From Pirellulales bacterium (GTDB taxonomy: Bacteria; Planctomycetota; Planctomycetia; Pirellulales; JAGQOS01): a DNA stretch of 42,397 nt. This document shows positions 35,801 through 42,397 of this stretch, one piece after another. Positions within the stretch are counted from its first letter, which is position 1. Each line of letters starts with the position of its first letter. Location: contig JANQPJ010000152.1 of NCBI GenBank assembly GCA_028289525.1, forward strand, positions 1-42,397, given 5' to 3'. Below the pieces are notes generated by a model. It was not told where the DNA came from and ran no database searches. It saw only the letters and a list, made by a program, of their open reading frames with translations. The position numbers and the translations under genes were made by a program.

Positions 35801-36130
35801 GCCAAGTTCGACTTTCAACGCAGCCCGATCCTGTTTGGCATGACCGGTGATTTTGAGCGTCTGCAAACTAAAACGCGGCTGTGCCTGGTCTTCTTCTAGC
35901 CCTTGCAACATACGACGGGCTTTGACAAAAGCCTGATAACTGAAATTCAATACCGCCTGGAGTTGGCCCTGCTCGTCTTCGAGCAGGTAGGTATCAGGTT
36001 CGAGTTCGCGGACCTCGCCCTTGGCAACCTCGGCCGGTTTGGGCGAGGGCTCTTGGGCACACAGTTCCGGCGGGCGAATCGACAGCACGAGAACCGCGAA
36101 AACAAGCGTAACAGCGTGAAAAGCTTGCAC
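32825..36130 (-). CDS. Large exported membrane protein, single unit (A) of the same family
   Basis: This 1101-residue protein has a signal peptide (1-25, cleavage near LCAQ), a long beta-rich ectodomain without recognised domains and three hydrophobic segments (about 979-1003, 1006-1022, 1032-1053). A basic, Ser-rich cytoplasmic tail follows (QQKRRR onward). Residues 797-915 align by eye with units B (805-927) and C (2022-2140) of the next gene: the order is a polar strand pair, RLRLPSGV, LLDGAL, a Pro-Ser-Gly turn, LELRYHL and a W-x-L-x-x-P segment near the end. The position of this module from the unit start is about 750 residues in all three. Its stop overlaps the next start (ATGA). Family and function are unknown. 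Confidence 0.85.
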   Translation of the reverse strand: MQAFHAVTLVFAVLVLSIRPPELCAQEPSPKPAEVAKGEVRELEPDTYLLEDEQGQLQAVLNFSYQAFVKARRMLQGLEEDQAQPRFSLQTLKITGHAKQDRAALKVELGIRLHRSNWVRVPIGMQRAVLAKPLAKPESGARYLDFEPGAGYVLWLRADEQPDAKADEALHQVELELLVPIEHQGELSTLKLQVPRATHSELALEVAMAKAVGRLVEGGQLQAAKAQGNNTLFSALGLDGLLEFSWHSAERQGSTAPTALEATGDVVVRVNGPNIRSEARLLVRSFGGQFDTFRVRLPPQATLVQTVHNGYSVAQISAADENAADRGREVEVRLDEPTGESLPVRITVDRSLDLSAADKTLEMAGFQVVDAVRQWGHVAVVVRDDWQVLWGQSRNVRQVEEVPEALSRERLAAAFEYFSQPFSLPARVIPRSTQTRVEPEYLVHVDANRTVLQGKLRYSIRGAKVFAFTIAMQGWKNVEVGPDHLVDKDGVVITDEGELIVPLKRPSTQPVTLELAGVQPVEADAERLQLVLPVPRATSSEPAMLVVQPADNVELVPLADKMVGLLPQHVAPEIELPVRQQEPLYYRAQAEQASFVAQMTVHPQEITVETNAQIAVSKTTADIRQRIVYRVRHEPIDHVDLRLPAGLAVDGRAELIFEGNPLPFKLLEPVANQEQPSPATMVRVALPPPARIGTCNLLVRYQHPLPRLEPRSTVREAVPLVVPIEGQFVSAQVTVKPESGLRTKLGKNDSQAAWLAGPAGSSESLVLQTKTRAAQVPLILELEDRSDDGATLVHRLWVQTWLNGSARQDRVVYRFTSTASKIRLRLPSGVTPDEVEVLLDGALQAAKAVSGTLVVSLPSGDLATQHHLELRYHLFDQPPRGALQLASVQMLDSQWNGQTYWQLVLPPREAVLSAAQSFTQLDLWDRESWLWSRRPVLSDQQLEAWAGAKSPGQIPASATRYLFFSLDSPPVLQVHTASRGAVLFVISGITLAVGLLLVYLPVARRPAVLVALAMLLLVAGVSQPDLAIQVGRAATVGVVLVLLAGLLRYVLLQQKRRRPASGPISSMILTPSAVESVYESGGSSPSSAATTVALHPTESNR

Positions 36131-36328
36131 AATCAGCGAAGGGTGTTAGAACACATTTCAAAACCAGTAAAAGTAACGCAGGATCGCGGGATTTCGCCAC
36201 CAAATCCAGGTTTTGAAACTGGCTCTAGAACTGCCGCGACCTGGGTCCGGAACATTCCCGTGCCGATTCAGACCGGCAAAATGCCCATAGGAGAGCAGGC
36301 CGTCAAAACCGCACAGGTATCTTCCAGT
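36131..36328 (-). promoter_or_regulatory. Gap before the giant locus with an inverted pair
   Basis: The 198 nt between the monophosphatase stop and the unit A start hold an inverted pair TTTCAAAACC (36156-36165) and GGTTTTGAAA (36209-36218). The pair is close to the unit A start and could form a leader hairpin. No clear -35/-10 pair was found, so the giant genes may have their own promoter here or be read from the upstream gene. Confidence 0.4.
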
Positions 36329-37105
36329 TTACTCTGGCGAATCTAACAAAGCCATCATTTGCCGATGAATCGTGGGGCCTGCGGCCGCGACAAATTTGGG
36401 ATTCCAGAGGTCAAACGCCCCCCCATCGCGGGCTGTGAGCTGTCCGCCGGCCTCGATGACCAACAAACAGCCAGCCGCCACGTCCCAGGCTTTCACGTCG
36501 CTGGCCCAGCAGACGTCGTAGCGGCCAGCCGCCAAATAGGCCAGATTCAGCGCCGCCGAGCCCCCCCGGCGCACCGCCTGACACTTGGGCAACACGCGGA
36601 CAAACTCATCAATGGCCGGCAACTGCTTGTCGACCCGATGGGGAAAACTGGCCGCCACCAGGGCCTCGGAAAATTCGGCCACCTGGCTCGTCCGCAGCTG
36701 GTTGCCGTTGAGCGTCGCCCCTTGGCCCCGTTGGGCTACGAAACACTCATCCAGCATCGGGTCGAACACCGCACCAACCAGGCTCTGGCCTTGATGGACC
36801 AACGCCACGCTGGTCGCATAGTGGGGAATGCCGTGTGCGTAGTTGGTCGTCCCGTCGAGTGGGTCGACTACCCAGCAATACTCGGCCAGCGGCTCGGCTG
36901 CCCGAGGCCCCTCTTCGCCAACAAAGCCATGGTCGGGAAAGTGTTGGGCCAACAATTCCTGAATCGCCTGCTGAGCGGCAAGATCGGCATCGGTTACCAA
37001 ATCGGCAGGCCCTTTATATCGGGCTTGAAAACGGCCCAAGTGCTCAAGCAACACCTGACCGCCAAGTCGGGCTGCCCGTTCGCAAATCGTTCGTTCGTGA
37101 GACAT
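36329..37105 (-). CDS. Inositol monophosphatase family protein
   Basis: This Mg-dependent phosphatase family acts on inositol phosphate or related sugar phosphates. The 258-residue product has all metal and catalytic motifs: the Glu of GEEG (63-66), DPLDGTTNYAHG (81-92) and the C-terminal WDVAAG (207-212). ATG at 37105 is chosen because it gives the normal N-terminus MSHERTICERAARLGG; the frame is open a further 97 codons upstream, but those codons are a dispersed repeat. Substrate is uncertain; 3'-phosphoadenosine-5'-phosphate and fructose-1,6-bisphosphate activities occur in relatives. It is upstream of the giant locus on the same strand. Confidence 0.92.
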   Translation of the reverse strand: MSHERTICERAARLGGQVLLEHLGRFQARYKGPADLVTDADLAAQQAIQELLAQHFPDHGFVGEEGPRAAEPLAEYCWVVDPLDGTTNYAHGIPHYATSVALVHQGQSLVGAVFDPMLDECFVAQRGQGATLNGNQLRTSQVAEFSEALVAASFPHRVDKQLPAIDEFVRVLPKCQAVRRGGSAALNLAYLAAGRYDVCWASDVKAWDVAAGCLLVIEAGGQLTARDGGAFDLWNPKFVAAAGPTIHRQMMALLDSPE

Positions 37106-37120
37106 TTGAGCGTTTTTTCC

Positions 37121-37320
37121 GTTGTTAGTTGTTGGTGAGTGGTGAGTGGTGAGTGGTGAGTGGTACGCGCTCGCGCGTTGCTTAATCCTTGGAAATTGGA
37201 TATTGGGTGTTTTTCTTTGACGCAAAGGAAATGTCCAATATTCAACAAGGAACGCCCAACGATCCAAGTAATTCAAAACGCGCGAGCGCGTCTCCCTCCA
37301 CCCTAAACCCTCCACCGCGT
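37121..37320 (-). repeat. Composite intergenic element, copy 2 (reverse orientation)
   Basis: Read on the minus strand this copy has the G-rich box (GGTGGAGGGTTTAGGGTGG), GCGCTCGCGCG stem, core CCTTGTTGAATATTGG with CCAATATCC, GCGCGAGCGCG stem and four tandem ACTCACC heptads (GGTGAGT on the plus strand, 37134-37161). Blocks and order match copy 1 at 438-632 over nearly the whole length. It ends about 15 nt before the monophosphatase ATG, so it forms most of its leader. Confidence 0.85.
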
Positions 37321-37625
37321 CCTTCCACCGCGCAAAACCTACCGGGGGGGCAACCGCCGACCAAGAGATATGTGTACCGGTAAATTTTAACGACAATCAG
37401 GGAAGCCTGAGTGTAAAGACCAAAAAGTTTCAAAAAAGAGTCTGCTTGGCATTCGAGTTTTCTATCCAAAAGACTGGACATCCAGCGCCAAATCTGTATG
37501 ATCGAATCTTAGTGAACGAAGAGGGTGTCGAGTTTTCATCTAGCGAGAGTTTATTCACGGCAGCATACGCCTTATTTTTATTCATCTCAGCTTCGTTGGT
37601 GCATTCGGCCTCTTCTCTGTTCCGG

Positions 37626-37665
37626 CCCCGTCGACTTACGCTTGCGTAGGCGGCGGGGTTTTTTT
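37626..37665 (+). terminator. Probable intrinsic terminator without a clear upstream gene
   Basis: The sequence CCCCGTCGACTTACGC, loop TTG, then CGTAGGCGGCGGGG forms an imperfect GC-rich stem followed by seven T residues (37659-37665). It reads on the plus strand, but the preceding 260 nt contain no convincing coding gene. It stands 45 nt before the next plus-strand gene. It may end a small RNA or act as a leader terminator. The rest of the 37321-37709 gap shows no gene. Confidence 0.65.
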
Positions 37666-37709
37666 ATTTCTAGAGCAGATCCAGCGTAAGTGTGACGATG
37701 TAGGCCTCG

Positions 37710-38459
37710 ATGGCATCTACTGTGTGGCAACTCGACGACCAGAGCGCCGCGCTGACTCAACCAGGGTTGCGCGCCAACTTTCAGCTCTCCAATCCTCAAC
37801 AGGGAATTGTGGAGTGCCAGGTAGCCGACGCGCGTCTCGACGCCAAGTTGTTGCAGGGCGCTCGCCTCGACCCGGCGACCGCAGGCTGCCAGTTGCTCGA
37901 GGCATACGTTCGGCAAAACGATTTGATCGCCAGCTACACACTCGGACAAGAACAGCCTTTTGAGTTGAAACACTATTGGCGTGGCTTGCCGTCTAACAGC
38001 ACGTCGACTCTGGCCGCCCTGGAACTGATCAGTTCGATGCAAACCGAGCTGCTCGATGCGCTGCCGCGATGCGTGGTAGGTAGTCGCTTAGCGGCCGTCC
38101 AATCCGTGCTGATTTGGAAATCGGTGGAGGACGACTGGCAACCGTTGGAAATCGAGCCAGAAAGTTCGCACATGTTCGCCCACCATCAGGTGCCGGCTGG
38201 CGTGCTCTGGCGTTTCAAAGCGCCTCAGGTAAGCTACTTAGAACTGATCCCGCCTGGCGACGCCCAACAGTTGCGGTTGGCTCGAACGGCCAACGGTGCC
38301 GTAACTTCGCAATGGCAAATTTTTGCCCGACCGCTTGAAAAGGGAGTAATCCTCCGCTCGCGCCTGTATGGCGTGTTGGTGGAACAAGCCACCGACCTCG
38401 ACCAAGCTCAGCATTGGTGGCAAGCTCTTGAGTCGAGCCAACTGCCTTTGACGGTGTAA
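37710..38459 (+). CDS. Hypothetical protein, mixed alpha/beta
   Basis: I do not recognise this 249-residue protein. No signal peptide or membrane segment is seen. The first half has several beta-strand-like stretches (VWQLDDQSAAL, FQLSNPQQGIVECQV). A helical part with LAALELISSMQTELLDALP follows. The end carries ILRSRLYGVLV and QAQHWWQALESSQLPLTV. The codon use and composition match neighbouring genes, and no overlapping frame on the other strand shows a domain. Upstream a terminator-like hairpin lies 45 nt before the ATG. No Shine-Dalgarno is clear. It may be a planctomycete-restricted family. Confidence 0.7.
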   Translation: MASTVWQLDDQSAALTQPGLRANFQLSNPQQGIVECQVADARLDAKLLQGARLDPATAGCQLLEAYVRQNDLIASYTLGQEQPFELKHYWRGLPSNSTSTLAALELISSMQTELLDALPRCVVGSRLAAVQSVLIWKSVEDDWQPLEIEPESSHMFAHHQVPAGVLWRFKAPQVSYLELIPPGDAQQLRLARTANGAVTSQWQIFARPLEKGVILRSRLYGVLVEQATDLDQAQHWWQALESSQLPLTV

Positions 38460-38655
38460 AAAGTTTTTAGTTCTTGGTTTTTAGTTCTTAGTTTTCATGA
38501 TCGAAAGTGGCGCTGTCCAACTAGAGCGAGTCGCTCTTTACCATAGCAGGCACGGCCTAGCTTCCACCAAGATTTTCCGACGAAACACGACTACGAATCA
38601 TCCAAAATTGCTCTAAGGCCGTTGGATTCGCGCGACCATCCATCAAAGTTGCATT

Positions 38656-39291
38656 TCAAAGCCGACTCGATTGAGCAAGCTTCGGTCGGGCGGTTCGCGC
38701 TGCACCGTTGAGTTGGAAACAGGGCAACTGGGCAATCTCAACCATTTCCGCCAAGCCTTCAGAGACCAATTCTTGTCCGGTGATATACCGGCCTGGATGA
38801 ATCCACTTATCCAAATGCCCGCGTGGCATCCCAAACAGCTTGGCCAGCAGTTCGTCCATCTCTTCCTCAAGATGTCCGAAATGGCGTGCCCATTCGGCCG
38901 CTTCGCCCAGCCCCACGTGTTCTTCGCTCTGCCATTTCATGGGATGAAACAGCAACACGCTAAACGGAGTCACCAGCCGGCGTTCACACGCGGCAAAGGG
39001 CCACAACATGGCCGAAGAGCACTCGCCTGTCACGATCCCGGTCACTTTCAGACCGCGCAATTTCATAATCGACATGAGCGAAAGCGACGTGTAAGGACTG
39101 CCGCCTGGCGAATCGATATACATCAGACATTCGCCGCCTGGCTCGACGCCTAGCAGTTTTTCCGTGATGTCACTTTCGTGGTCGGTTAAGTCGCCAATCA
39201 CGGCAATCTCGACCGGGCCTTCTTGAATTGCATCTTCGGCCATCAATCGTGTATTCCTCAGGTTACTGAAGCCAACTTCGCTAAACTCCAT
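38656..39291 (-). CDS. ClpP/crotonase-fold protein with altered catalytic set
   Basis: The 211-residue product resembles ATP-dependent Clp protease proteolytic subunits. It has MYIDSPGGSPYTSLSLMSIM, the nucleophile loop TGECSSAMLWPFAA with Ser93 in the position of the ClpP catalytic Ser, and FHPM with His116 in the position of the catalytic His. The third residue, Asp in the ClpP motif GLID, is Glu182 here (GLAE). The sequence is therefore not a standard ClpP; a variant protease, an SppA-like enzyme or a non-proteolytic member is possible. No clpX is adjacent. ATG at 39243 is an alternative start. A TATAAT-like box on the minus strand lies at 39375-39380. Confidence 0.75.
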   Translation of the reverse strand: MEFSEVGFSNLRNTRLMAEDAIQEGPVEIAVIGDLTDHESDITEKLLGVEPGGECLMYIDSPGGSPYTSLSLMSIMKLRGLKVTGIVTGECSSAMLWPFAACERRLVTPFSVLLFHPMKWQSEEHVGLGEAAEWARHFGHLEEEMDELLAKLFGMPRGHLDKWIHPGRYITGQELVSEGLAEMVEIAQLPCFQLNGAARTARPKLAQSSRL

Positions 39292-39434
39292 CGTACACGT
39301 ATTTTTCTAATCGGGCTACGAATTGGGTACCCTGGAAGCCGAAATTTCCTGCCCTTGAAAGCCCGACTTTTTCGATTATAACGCTTATCCCGTGGGACCA
39401 CTGGCCAGGAAAACTGCAGAGTCAACGATTCTAC

Positions 39435-39510
39435 AAAAGCAGCGGTCGGTGACCGCTCGCGAAACGGCTAGACTCTCCCGTTTCGCGAGCGGCCGCCGGC
39501 CGCTGCTTTT
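39435..39510. repeat. Two facing GCGAGCGGCC repeats forming a 32-bp inverted repeat
   Basis: The left arm (39435-39466) and right arm (39479-39510) pair over 32 positions with three mismatches, around a 12-nt loop. Each arm is a full repeat unit with AAAAGCAGCGG at its outer end and CGCGAAACG at the inner end. It lies between the ClpP-like gene start and the promoter of the zinc-ribbon gene, and could form a cruciform or isolate the two transcription units. Confidence 0.88.
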
Positions 39511-39548
39511 CGACTTTGCAATCGTCCTGGGGCCACTGGCCCTGCTGC

Positions 39549-39578
39549 TTCACACCCCACGGCACCCAGGTATATAAT
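39549..39578 (+). promoter_or_regulatory. Sigma-70-type promoter candidate for the zinc-ribbon/GYF gene
   Basis: A TTCACA box (39549-39554) and a perfect TATAAT (39573-39578) are separated by 18 nt. Transcription would start near 39585 and give a leader of about 85 nt that contains the repeat at 39600-39626. Confidence 0.45.
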
Positions 39579-39599
39579 AGAGTTTCAGTCGTTCCAACG

Positions 39600-39626
39600 G
39601 TTTCGCGCTTCGGCCACCGGCCGCTG
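39600..39626 (+). repeat. GCGAGCGGCC-type repeat, diverged copy in a leader
   Basis: GTTTCGCGCTTCGGCCACC followed by GGCCGCTG is a diverged copy of the family (CGAGCGG changed to CGCTTCGG). It lies within the predicted 5' leader of the zinc-ribbon/GYF gene. Confidence 0.7.
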
Positions 39627-39670
39627 TCACCAACACTTCTCGCAGGAAATTCGGCCGCCAGCAAAACGTC

Positions 39671-40399
39671 ATGGGCATTAAGTTTCAGTGTCCCAATGGG
39701 CACCAGCTGAACGTCAAAAACTTCCTGGCTGGAAAGCGTGGAATTTGTCCCGACTGTGGGATCAAATTCATCGTTCCCGACAAGAGCGGTGGAGTCGCCG
39801 AAATGGCCTCGACCACCCAGGTGGCCCCTCAGGCTTCTCCGGCTCCGATGGAGCCCCCGTCGGATACCAACCCGTCCACGACGACCGTCACGGCCGTACC
39901 GGTCGACCAACCAGCGTCGACGCCAACGGCTATTCCCACCGATCCGTTGGCCGTTGCTCCCACGGCCTCCTGGCATGTCCGGCCCAGCACCGGTGGCCAG
40001 TTTGGCCCGGCGACGGCCGGGGTGATGCGCCAATGGTTGTCGGAAGGACGGATCGGCAACGATTCACTGGTGTGGCGTGACGGCTGGAGCGAATGGCAAA
40101 ACGCGGCTCAGGTCTTTCCGCAAATTGGCAACCCCAGCGCCCAAGACATCCACACGTTGCTCGGGCAACCGGCCCCCCAACGAGCAGTGAACCGTCTGCG
40201 CTCGCACCGTTCACGGCACAAGTCTGAGCAGCTCACCCTGGCAGCGATCGTCGTGATGATCTTTTTGACCGTGTTGCTCTTTGTCGGTCTGGTGTATGTG
40301 ATCTCACAGCAAAATTTTGGCGCCAGTCGCCTCGAACGCTTGCCTGAGGCTGTAGGCCATTGTCCCCAAGCACATGCGATGCCAAGATTTGAAACCTGA
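39671..40399 (+). CDS. Zinc-ribbon and GYF_2 domain membrane protein
   Basis: The 242-residue product has an N-terminal zinc-ribbon-like motif (Cys7 and His11 in CPNGH, then Cys26 and Cys29 in CPDCG). A Pro/Thr-rich linker (about 45-98) follows, then a GYF_2-type domain (WHVRPSTGGQFGPATAGVM through WRDGWSEWQNA, about 101-150). After a basic segment comes one membrane helix (LTLAAIVVMIFLTVLLFVGLVYV, given here as LTLAAIVVMIF then LTVLLFVGLVYV, about 189-212). This arrangement is common in planctomycetes, and the N-terminal domains would be cytoplasmic. The function is unknown; GYF domains bind Pro-rich peptides in other systems. Confidence 0.82.
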   Translation: MGIKFQCPNGHQLNVKNFLAGKRGICPDCGIKFIVPDKSGGVAEMASTTQVAPQASPAPMEPPSDTNPSTTTVTAVPVDQPASTPTAIPTDPLAVAPTASWHVRPSTGGQFGPATAGVMRQWLSEGRIGNDSLVWRDGWSEWQNAAQVFPQIGNPSAQDIHTLLGQPAPQRAVNRLRSHRSRHKSEQLTLAAIVVMIFLTVLLFVGLVYVISQQNFGASRLERLPEAVGHCPQAHAMPRFET

Positions 40400-40505
40400 A
40401 TCGCCAGTTCTGAAGTTGCGCATTTGTGCTGGAAAGCTTGCAAGTGTTGGCGGCAAAGGGAAGTTTCACGCTAAAAACATCCCCTGACGAAAGAGCGGAA
40501 CTGCT

Positions 40506-41459
40506 CTAATGTCTCCCTGCAGGCAAACAGCCGCGTAACAAGGCCGGCGAGGCAAACGCCAGGCTGGCAATCAACATGACCAGACAAAACAGCGTTAACC
40601 CGGTCAGCAACGCCAAGCCAGCCCACATCACCACGGCCAGGGCCAACAACAACGGGCGGGCCAAGGGAACCCAAATCAACACGGCAAACCCAATCTCAAA
40701 GAGCACAATCGCATGGGTCCACAAGTTGATGAGATAGATATGGCCGGATAATACGCCAGTCAAATCGACCAATCGGGTTTCAGGCCGGACGGCCAGCCAC
40801 CACACCGCCTCGCCGATCCACCAGGTATCTCCGCCGGCCCCTAGTTGGCCCACGGCCATCATCAGATAAACCAAGACGATGTGCACCTGAATGAGCCGCA
40901 ACACAATCCGCGCGGCATAAGAACGCGACGGCAATTCGGTTTCGTCCTCAGCGGCCTGACGGCGTCGCCAAGCGTCTACCGACAGCTTGGCGCCACAAGG
41001 CGCCCAACACAGATAGAACAACACCAAGGTGATGATCGGCTCGACCTGGCCAGTCAACAACGGTGCGCGATGAATGTATGACAATACCACCAACAAGGTG
41101 AACACCGCGCTCAGTCGGGTTTTGAAACCGACCAGAAACATCAACAACGGGACGGCGCAAGCCAGGTGAACCGTCCACAGCATCGTTTCGGAATGGACAT
41201 AGTCGAGCAACGAGAAGCTGGTATTCTCAGCTCCCCGCAACAAATCGATCGCCTCGACCGGCAACATCCCATGCGGTCCAAACCAGCGGACCAAATCGAA
41301 CGCATAGGTCGCATGCCAATAGACGACGACCGCCGCGATCAACACCCGAATCACGCACAACGGCAACGGATCGGCCGGCGTATACCAAAAACGGTTCCAC
41401 GCCTGGCCAAACCGCTGGCTGCACACCCCGGCATAATCCCCCATGGCCGAGAGACTCAT
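40506..41459 (-). CDS. HTTM-domain integral membrane protein (gamma-carboxylase-like)
   Basis: The 317-residue protein has several membrane segments and the form of the HTTM family, related to the membrane part of vitamin K-dependent gamma-carboxylase. It shows the early segment DPLPLCVIRVLIAAVVVYW, the RWFGPHGMLP motif, the YIHRAPLLTGQVEPI segment and QVHIVLVYLMMAVGQLGAG followed by WWIGEAVWW. The reaction of bacterial members is not established. ATG at 41459 overlaps the stop of the upstream gene as ATGA, so translation is probably coupled; the frame is open further upstream but inside the other gene. Confidence 0.83.
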   Translation of the reverse strand: MSLSAMGDYAGVCSQRFGQAWNRFWYTPADPLPLCVIRVLIAAVVVYWHATYAFDLVRWFGPHGMLPVEAIDLLRGAENTSFSLLDYVHSETMLWTVHLACAVPLLMFLVGFKTRLSAVFTLLVVLSYIHRAPLLTGQVEPIITLVLFYLCWAPCGAKLSVDAWRRRQAAEDETELPSRSYAARIVLRLIQVHIVLVYLMMAVGQLGAGGDTWWIGEAVWWLAVRPETRLVDLTGVLSGHIYLINLWTHAIVLFEIGFAVLIWVPLARPLLLALAVVMWAGLALLTGLTLFCLVMLIASLAFASPALLRGCLPAGRH

Positions 41460-42136
41460 GGTTGCGTCTCCTGACGAACCGCCGCGTTCTCGCCGGCTCC
41501 GGCAGCCTTCGTCAAATGGAGCCGCGACTGGAAAAATGATAAATTTGCTCGATAGACGGTTTCGTACCATTGCGGATCGTAGGGATCTCGGACGGCCGGG
41601 TCGAGCGCCTCCATCGACTCCCGAGGAATCAGCAACTGACGCTTGACCGCCAACTGATGTTTTCCACGGTCGATCTGCCGTTCGGCCAGCAATCGCTGGC
41701 TAATCTCCACTGGCAATACACCGCCGACACTGTCGTCGCCCAGTCTTCTAGACAACGTATACATCAGGTTGCCATACCGGCGGGCTCGCACGCGAGGCCG
41801 CAGGCCCTGGACAGGGAACTGCACGGCCGCCGCACCATCGGCCGCTTGTCCTAGCTCAAGCTCGATCACATGATCAACGTCCAACTCAGTAGCATGGGTA
41901 AAATGGTAGTTATACCCCAGATCCATATGCAACCACTGGAGATAAGGCCGCACCAAGGGGACGTTGGCCAACTGTCGCCGGACCGCCGAAACCGGGCCGA
42001 CGTTCGAAGCCACAGCCACGAAGAGTGCGAACAGGTGGAGAAACAACAGGAAGGAGAGCAGCGTGCGAAACCCCTCGGCCGGTAGCTCGGGCGAGTCGGG
42101 ATCATCGACTGCGGAATGGTCGGCTTTGCTCTGCAT
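41456..42136 (-). CDS. Membrane-anchored protein coupled to the HTTM gene
   Basis: The 226-residue protein has a cytoplasmic acidic N-terminus, one membrane helix (LLSFLLFLHLFALFVAVAS, about 26-44) and a periplasmic domain of about 180 residues. That domain contains YLQWLHMDLGYNYHF, then RPRVRARRYGNLMY, then DPYDPQWYETVYRANL. I do not recognise a domain by name. Proteins of this form are often encoded beside HTTM genes, and the 4-nt ATGA overlap with the HTTM gene suggests that the two products work together, for example as a membrane enzyme and its accessory protein. The function is unknown. Confidence 0.75.
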   Translation of the reverse strand: MQSKADHSAVDDPDSPELPAEGFRTLLSFLLFLHLFALFVAVASNVGPVSAVRRQLANVPLVRPYLQWLHMDLGYNYHFTHATELDVDHVIELELGQAADGAAAVQFPVQGLRPRVRARRYGNLMYTLSRRLGDDSVGGVLPVEISQRLLAERQIDRGKHQLAVKRQLLIPRESMEALDPAVRDPYDPQWYETVYRANLSFFQSRLHLTKAAGAGENAAVRQETQP

Positions 42137-42397
42137 CGAAGTACAACCTAAACGAAAGCAAGTTCTATCGTTTTCCGACGATTACACTACGGAGTTACGG
42201 AGGGGGAAAATCCGAAATCCGAATTTCGGATTTCTCCCAAGCCCCCAAGGTCGATTCCACCCGGCTGAAGTCTTACCTAAAATTCAAATACTATTGTCCA
42301 CTGGGCTTTGTCTCAAAACAAGTATCAACGCGCAGGAGAACCGCAAAGTCATTGATTCCACAAGAGCAGCGGCCGGCGGCCACTCGCGAAACAGGAA
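42137..42397. other. Terminal intergenic stretch with palindromes and repeats
   Basis: No gene is seen up to the window end. It holds a 21-nt palindrome GAAATCCGAA-T-TTCGGATTTC (42214-42234). It also holds the inverted copy TGGGCTTTGTCTCAAAACA (42302-42320) of the sequence at 15404-15422, and a GCGAGCGGCC-type repeat (42364-42392). The promoter for the HTTM pair is expected in this stretch but was not identified. Confidence 0.6.

Noticed and set aside
37121-37161. GGTGAGT heptads as a CRISPR array
   Set aside because: The repeats are 7 nt long and directly adjacent without spacers.
37106-37396. 97-codon N-terminal extension of the inositol monophosphatase family protein
   Set aside because: The codons lie in the composite repeat and the normal family N-terminus starts at 37105.
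37446-37649. Plus-strand open frame of 67 codons before the terminator-like hairpin
   Set aside because: It runs into the hairpin itself and shows no recognisable sequence; the transcript, if real, is more likely non-coding.

Overview
The window looks like a chromosome segment of a planctomycete, probably a Pirellulales-type organism. Clues are the DUF1559 C-terminus (H-x9-DG type) followed by a small lipoprotein gene, the pyrG-DUF1844 pair, a zinc-ribbon/GYF membrane protein, very large secreted proteins without recognisable domains, and many dispersed palindromic repeats in wide intergenic gaps. No tRNA, rRNA, CRISPR array, transposase or prophage gene was recognised.

Layout. 1-2.6 kb: end of a DUF1559 protein, a lipoprotein, a degenerate receiver-domain protein, two large inverted repeats and a DUF1844 gene. 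2.6-4.3 kb: pyrG. 4.8-5.6 kb: a cysteine-rich secreted protein with a clear terminator. 5.7-9.6 kb: sugar and envelope precursor genes, namely a nucleotide-sugar epimerase and kdsB on the minus strand and the divergent glmS. 9.9-21.1 kb: a flagellar axial cluster in the order flgF, flgG, flgA, flgH, flgI, flgJ (rod-binding part only), flgN, flgK and a very enlarged flgL. 21.5-24.3 kb: a BamA-type outer-membrane assembly protein with an unusual linker. 24.9-37.1 kb, all minus strand: inositol monophosphatase family gene, two giant translationally coupled envelope genes, then rimI. 37.7-42.1 kb: a hypothetical gene, a ClpP/crotonase-fold gene, a zinc-ribbon/GYF membrane protein and a coupled HTTM-type membrane pair.

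Functional links. KdsB (KDO activation), BamA (outer-membrane protein insertion), FlgH and FlgI (L and P rings) and GlmS (amino-sugar precursor) together describe a diderm cell with a KDO-containing outer membrane and a ringed flagellum.

The most notable item is the 10.4-kb giant locus. Two overlapping genes appear to encode three tandem paralogous units of about 1,100 residues, one unit in the first protein and two fused in the second. Each unit has an export signal or signal-like segment, a beta-rich ectodomain and a hydrophobic multi-pass end. I do not recognise the family. The second notable item is a set of dispersed repeat families. Some copies abut stop codons, some form leaders just before start codons, and two have become coding sequence at the ends of proteins (C-terminus of PyrG, N-terminus of the giant protein). 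All homology statements come from reading motifs by eye; no database search was run.
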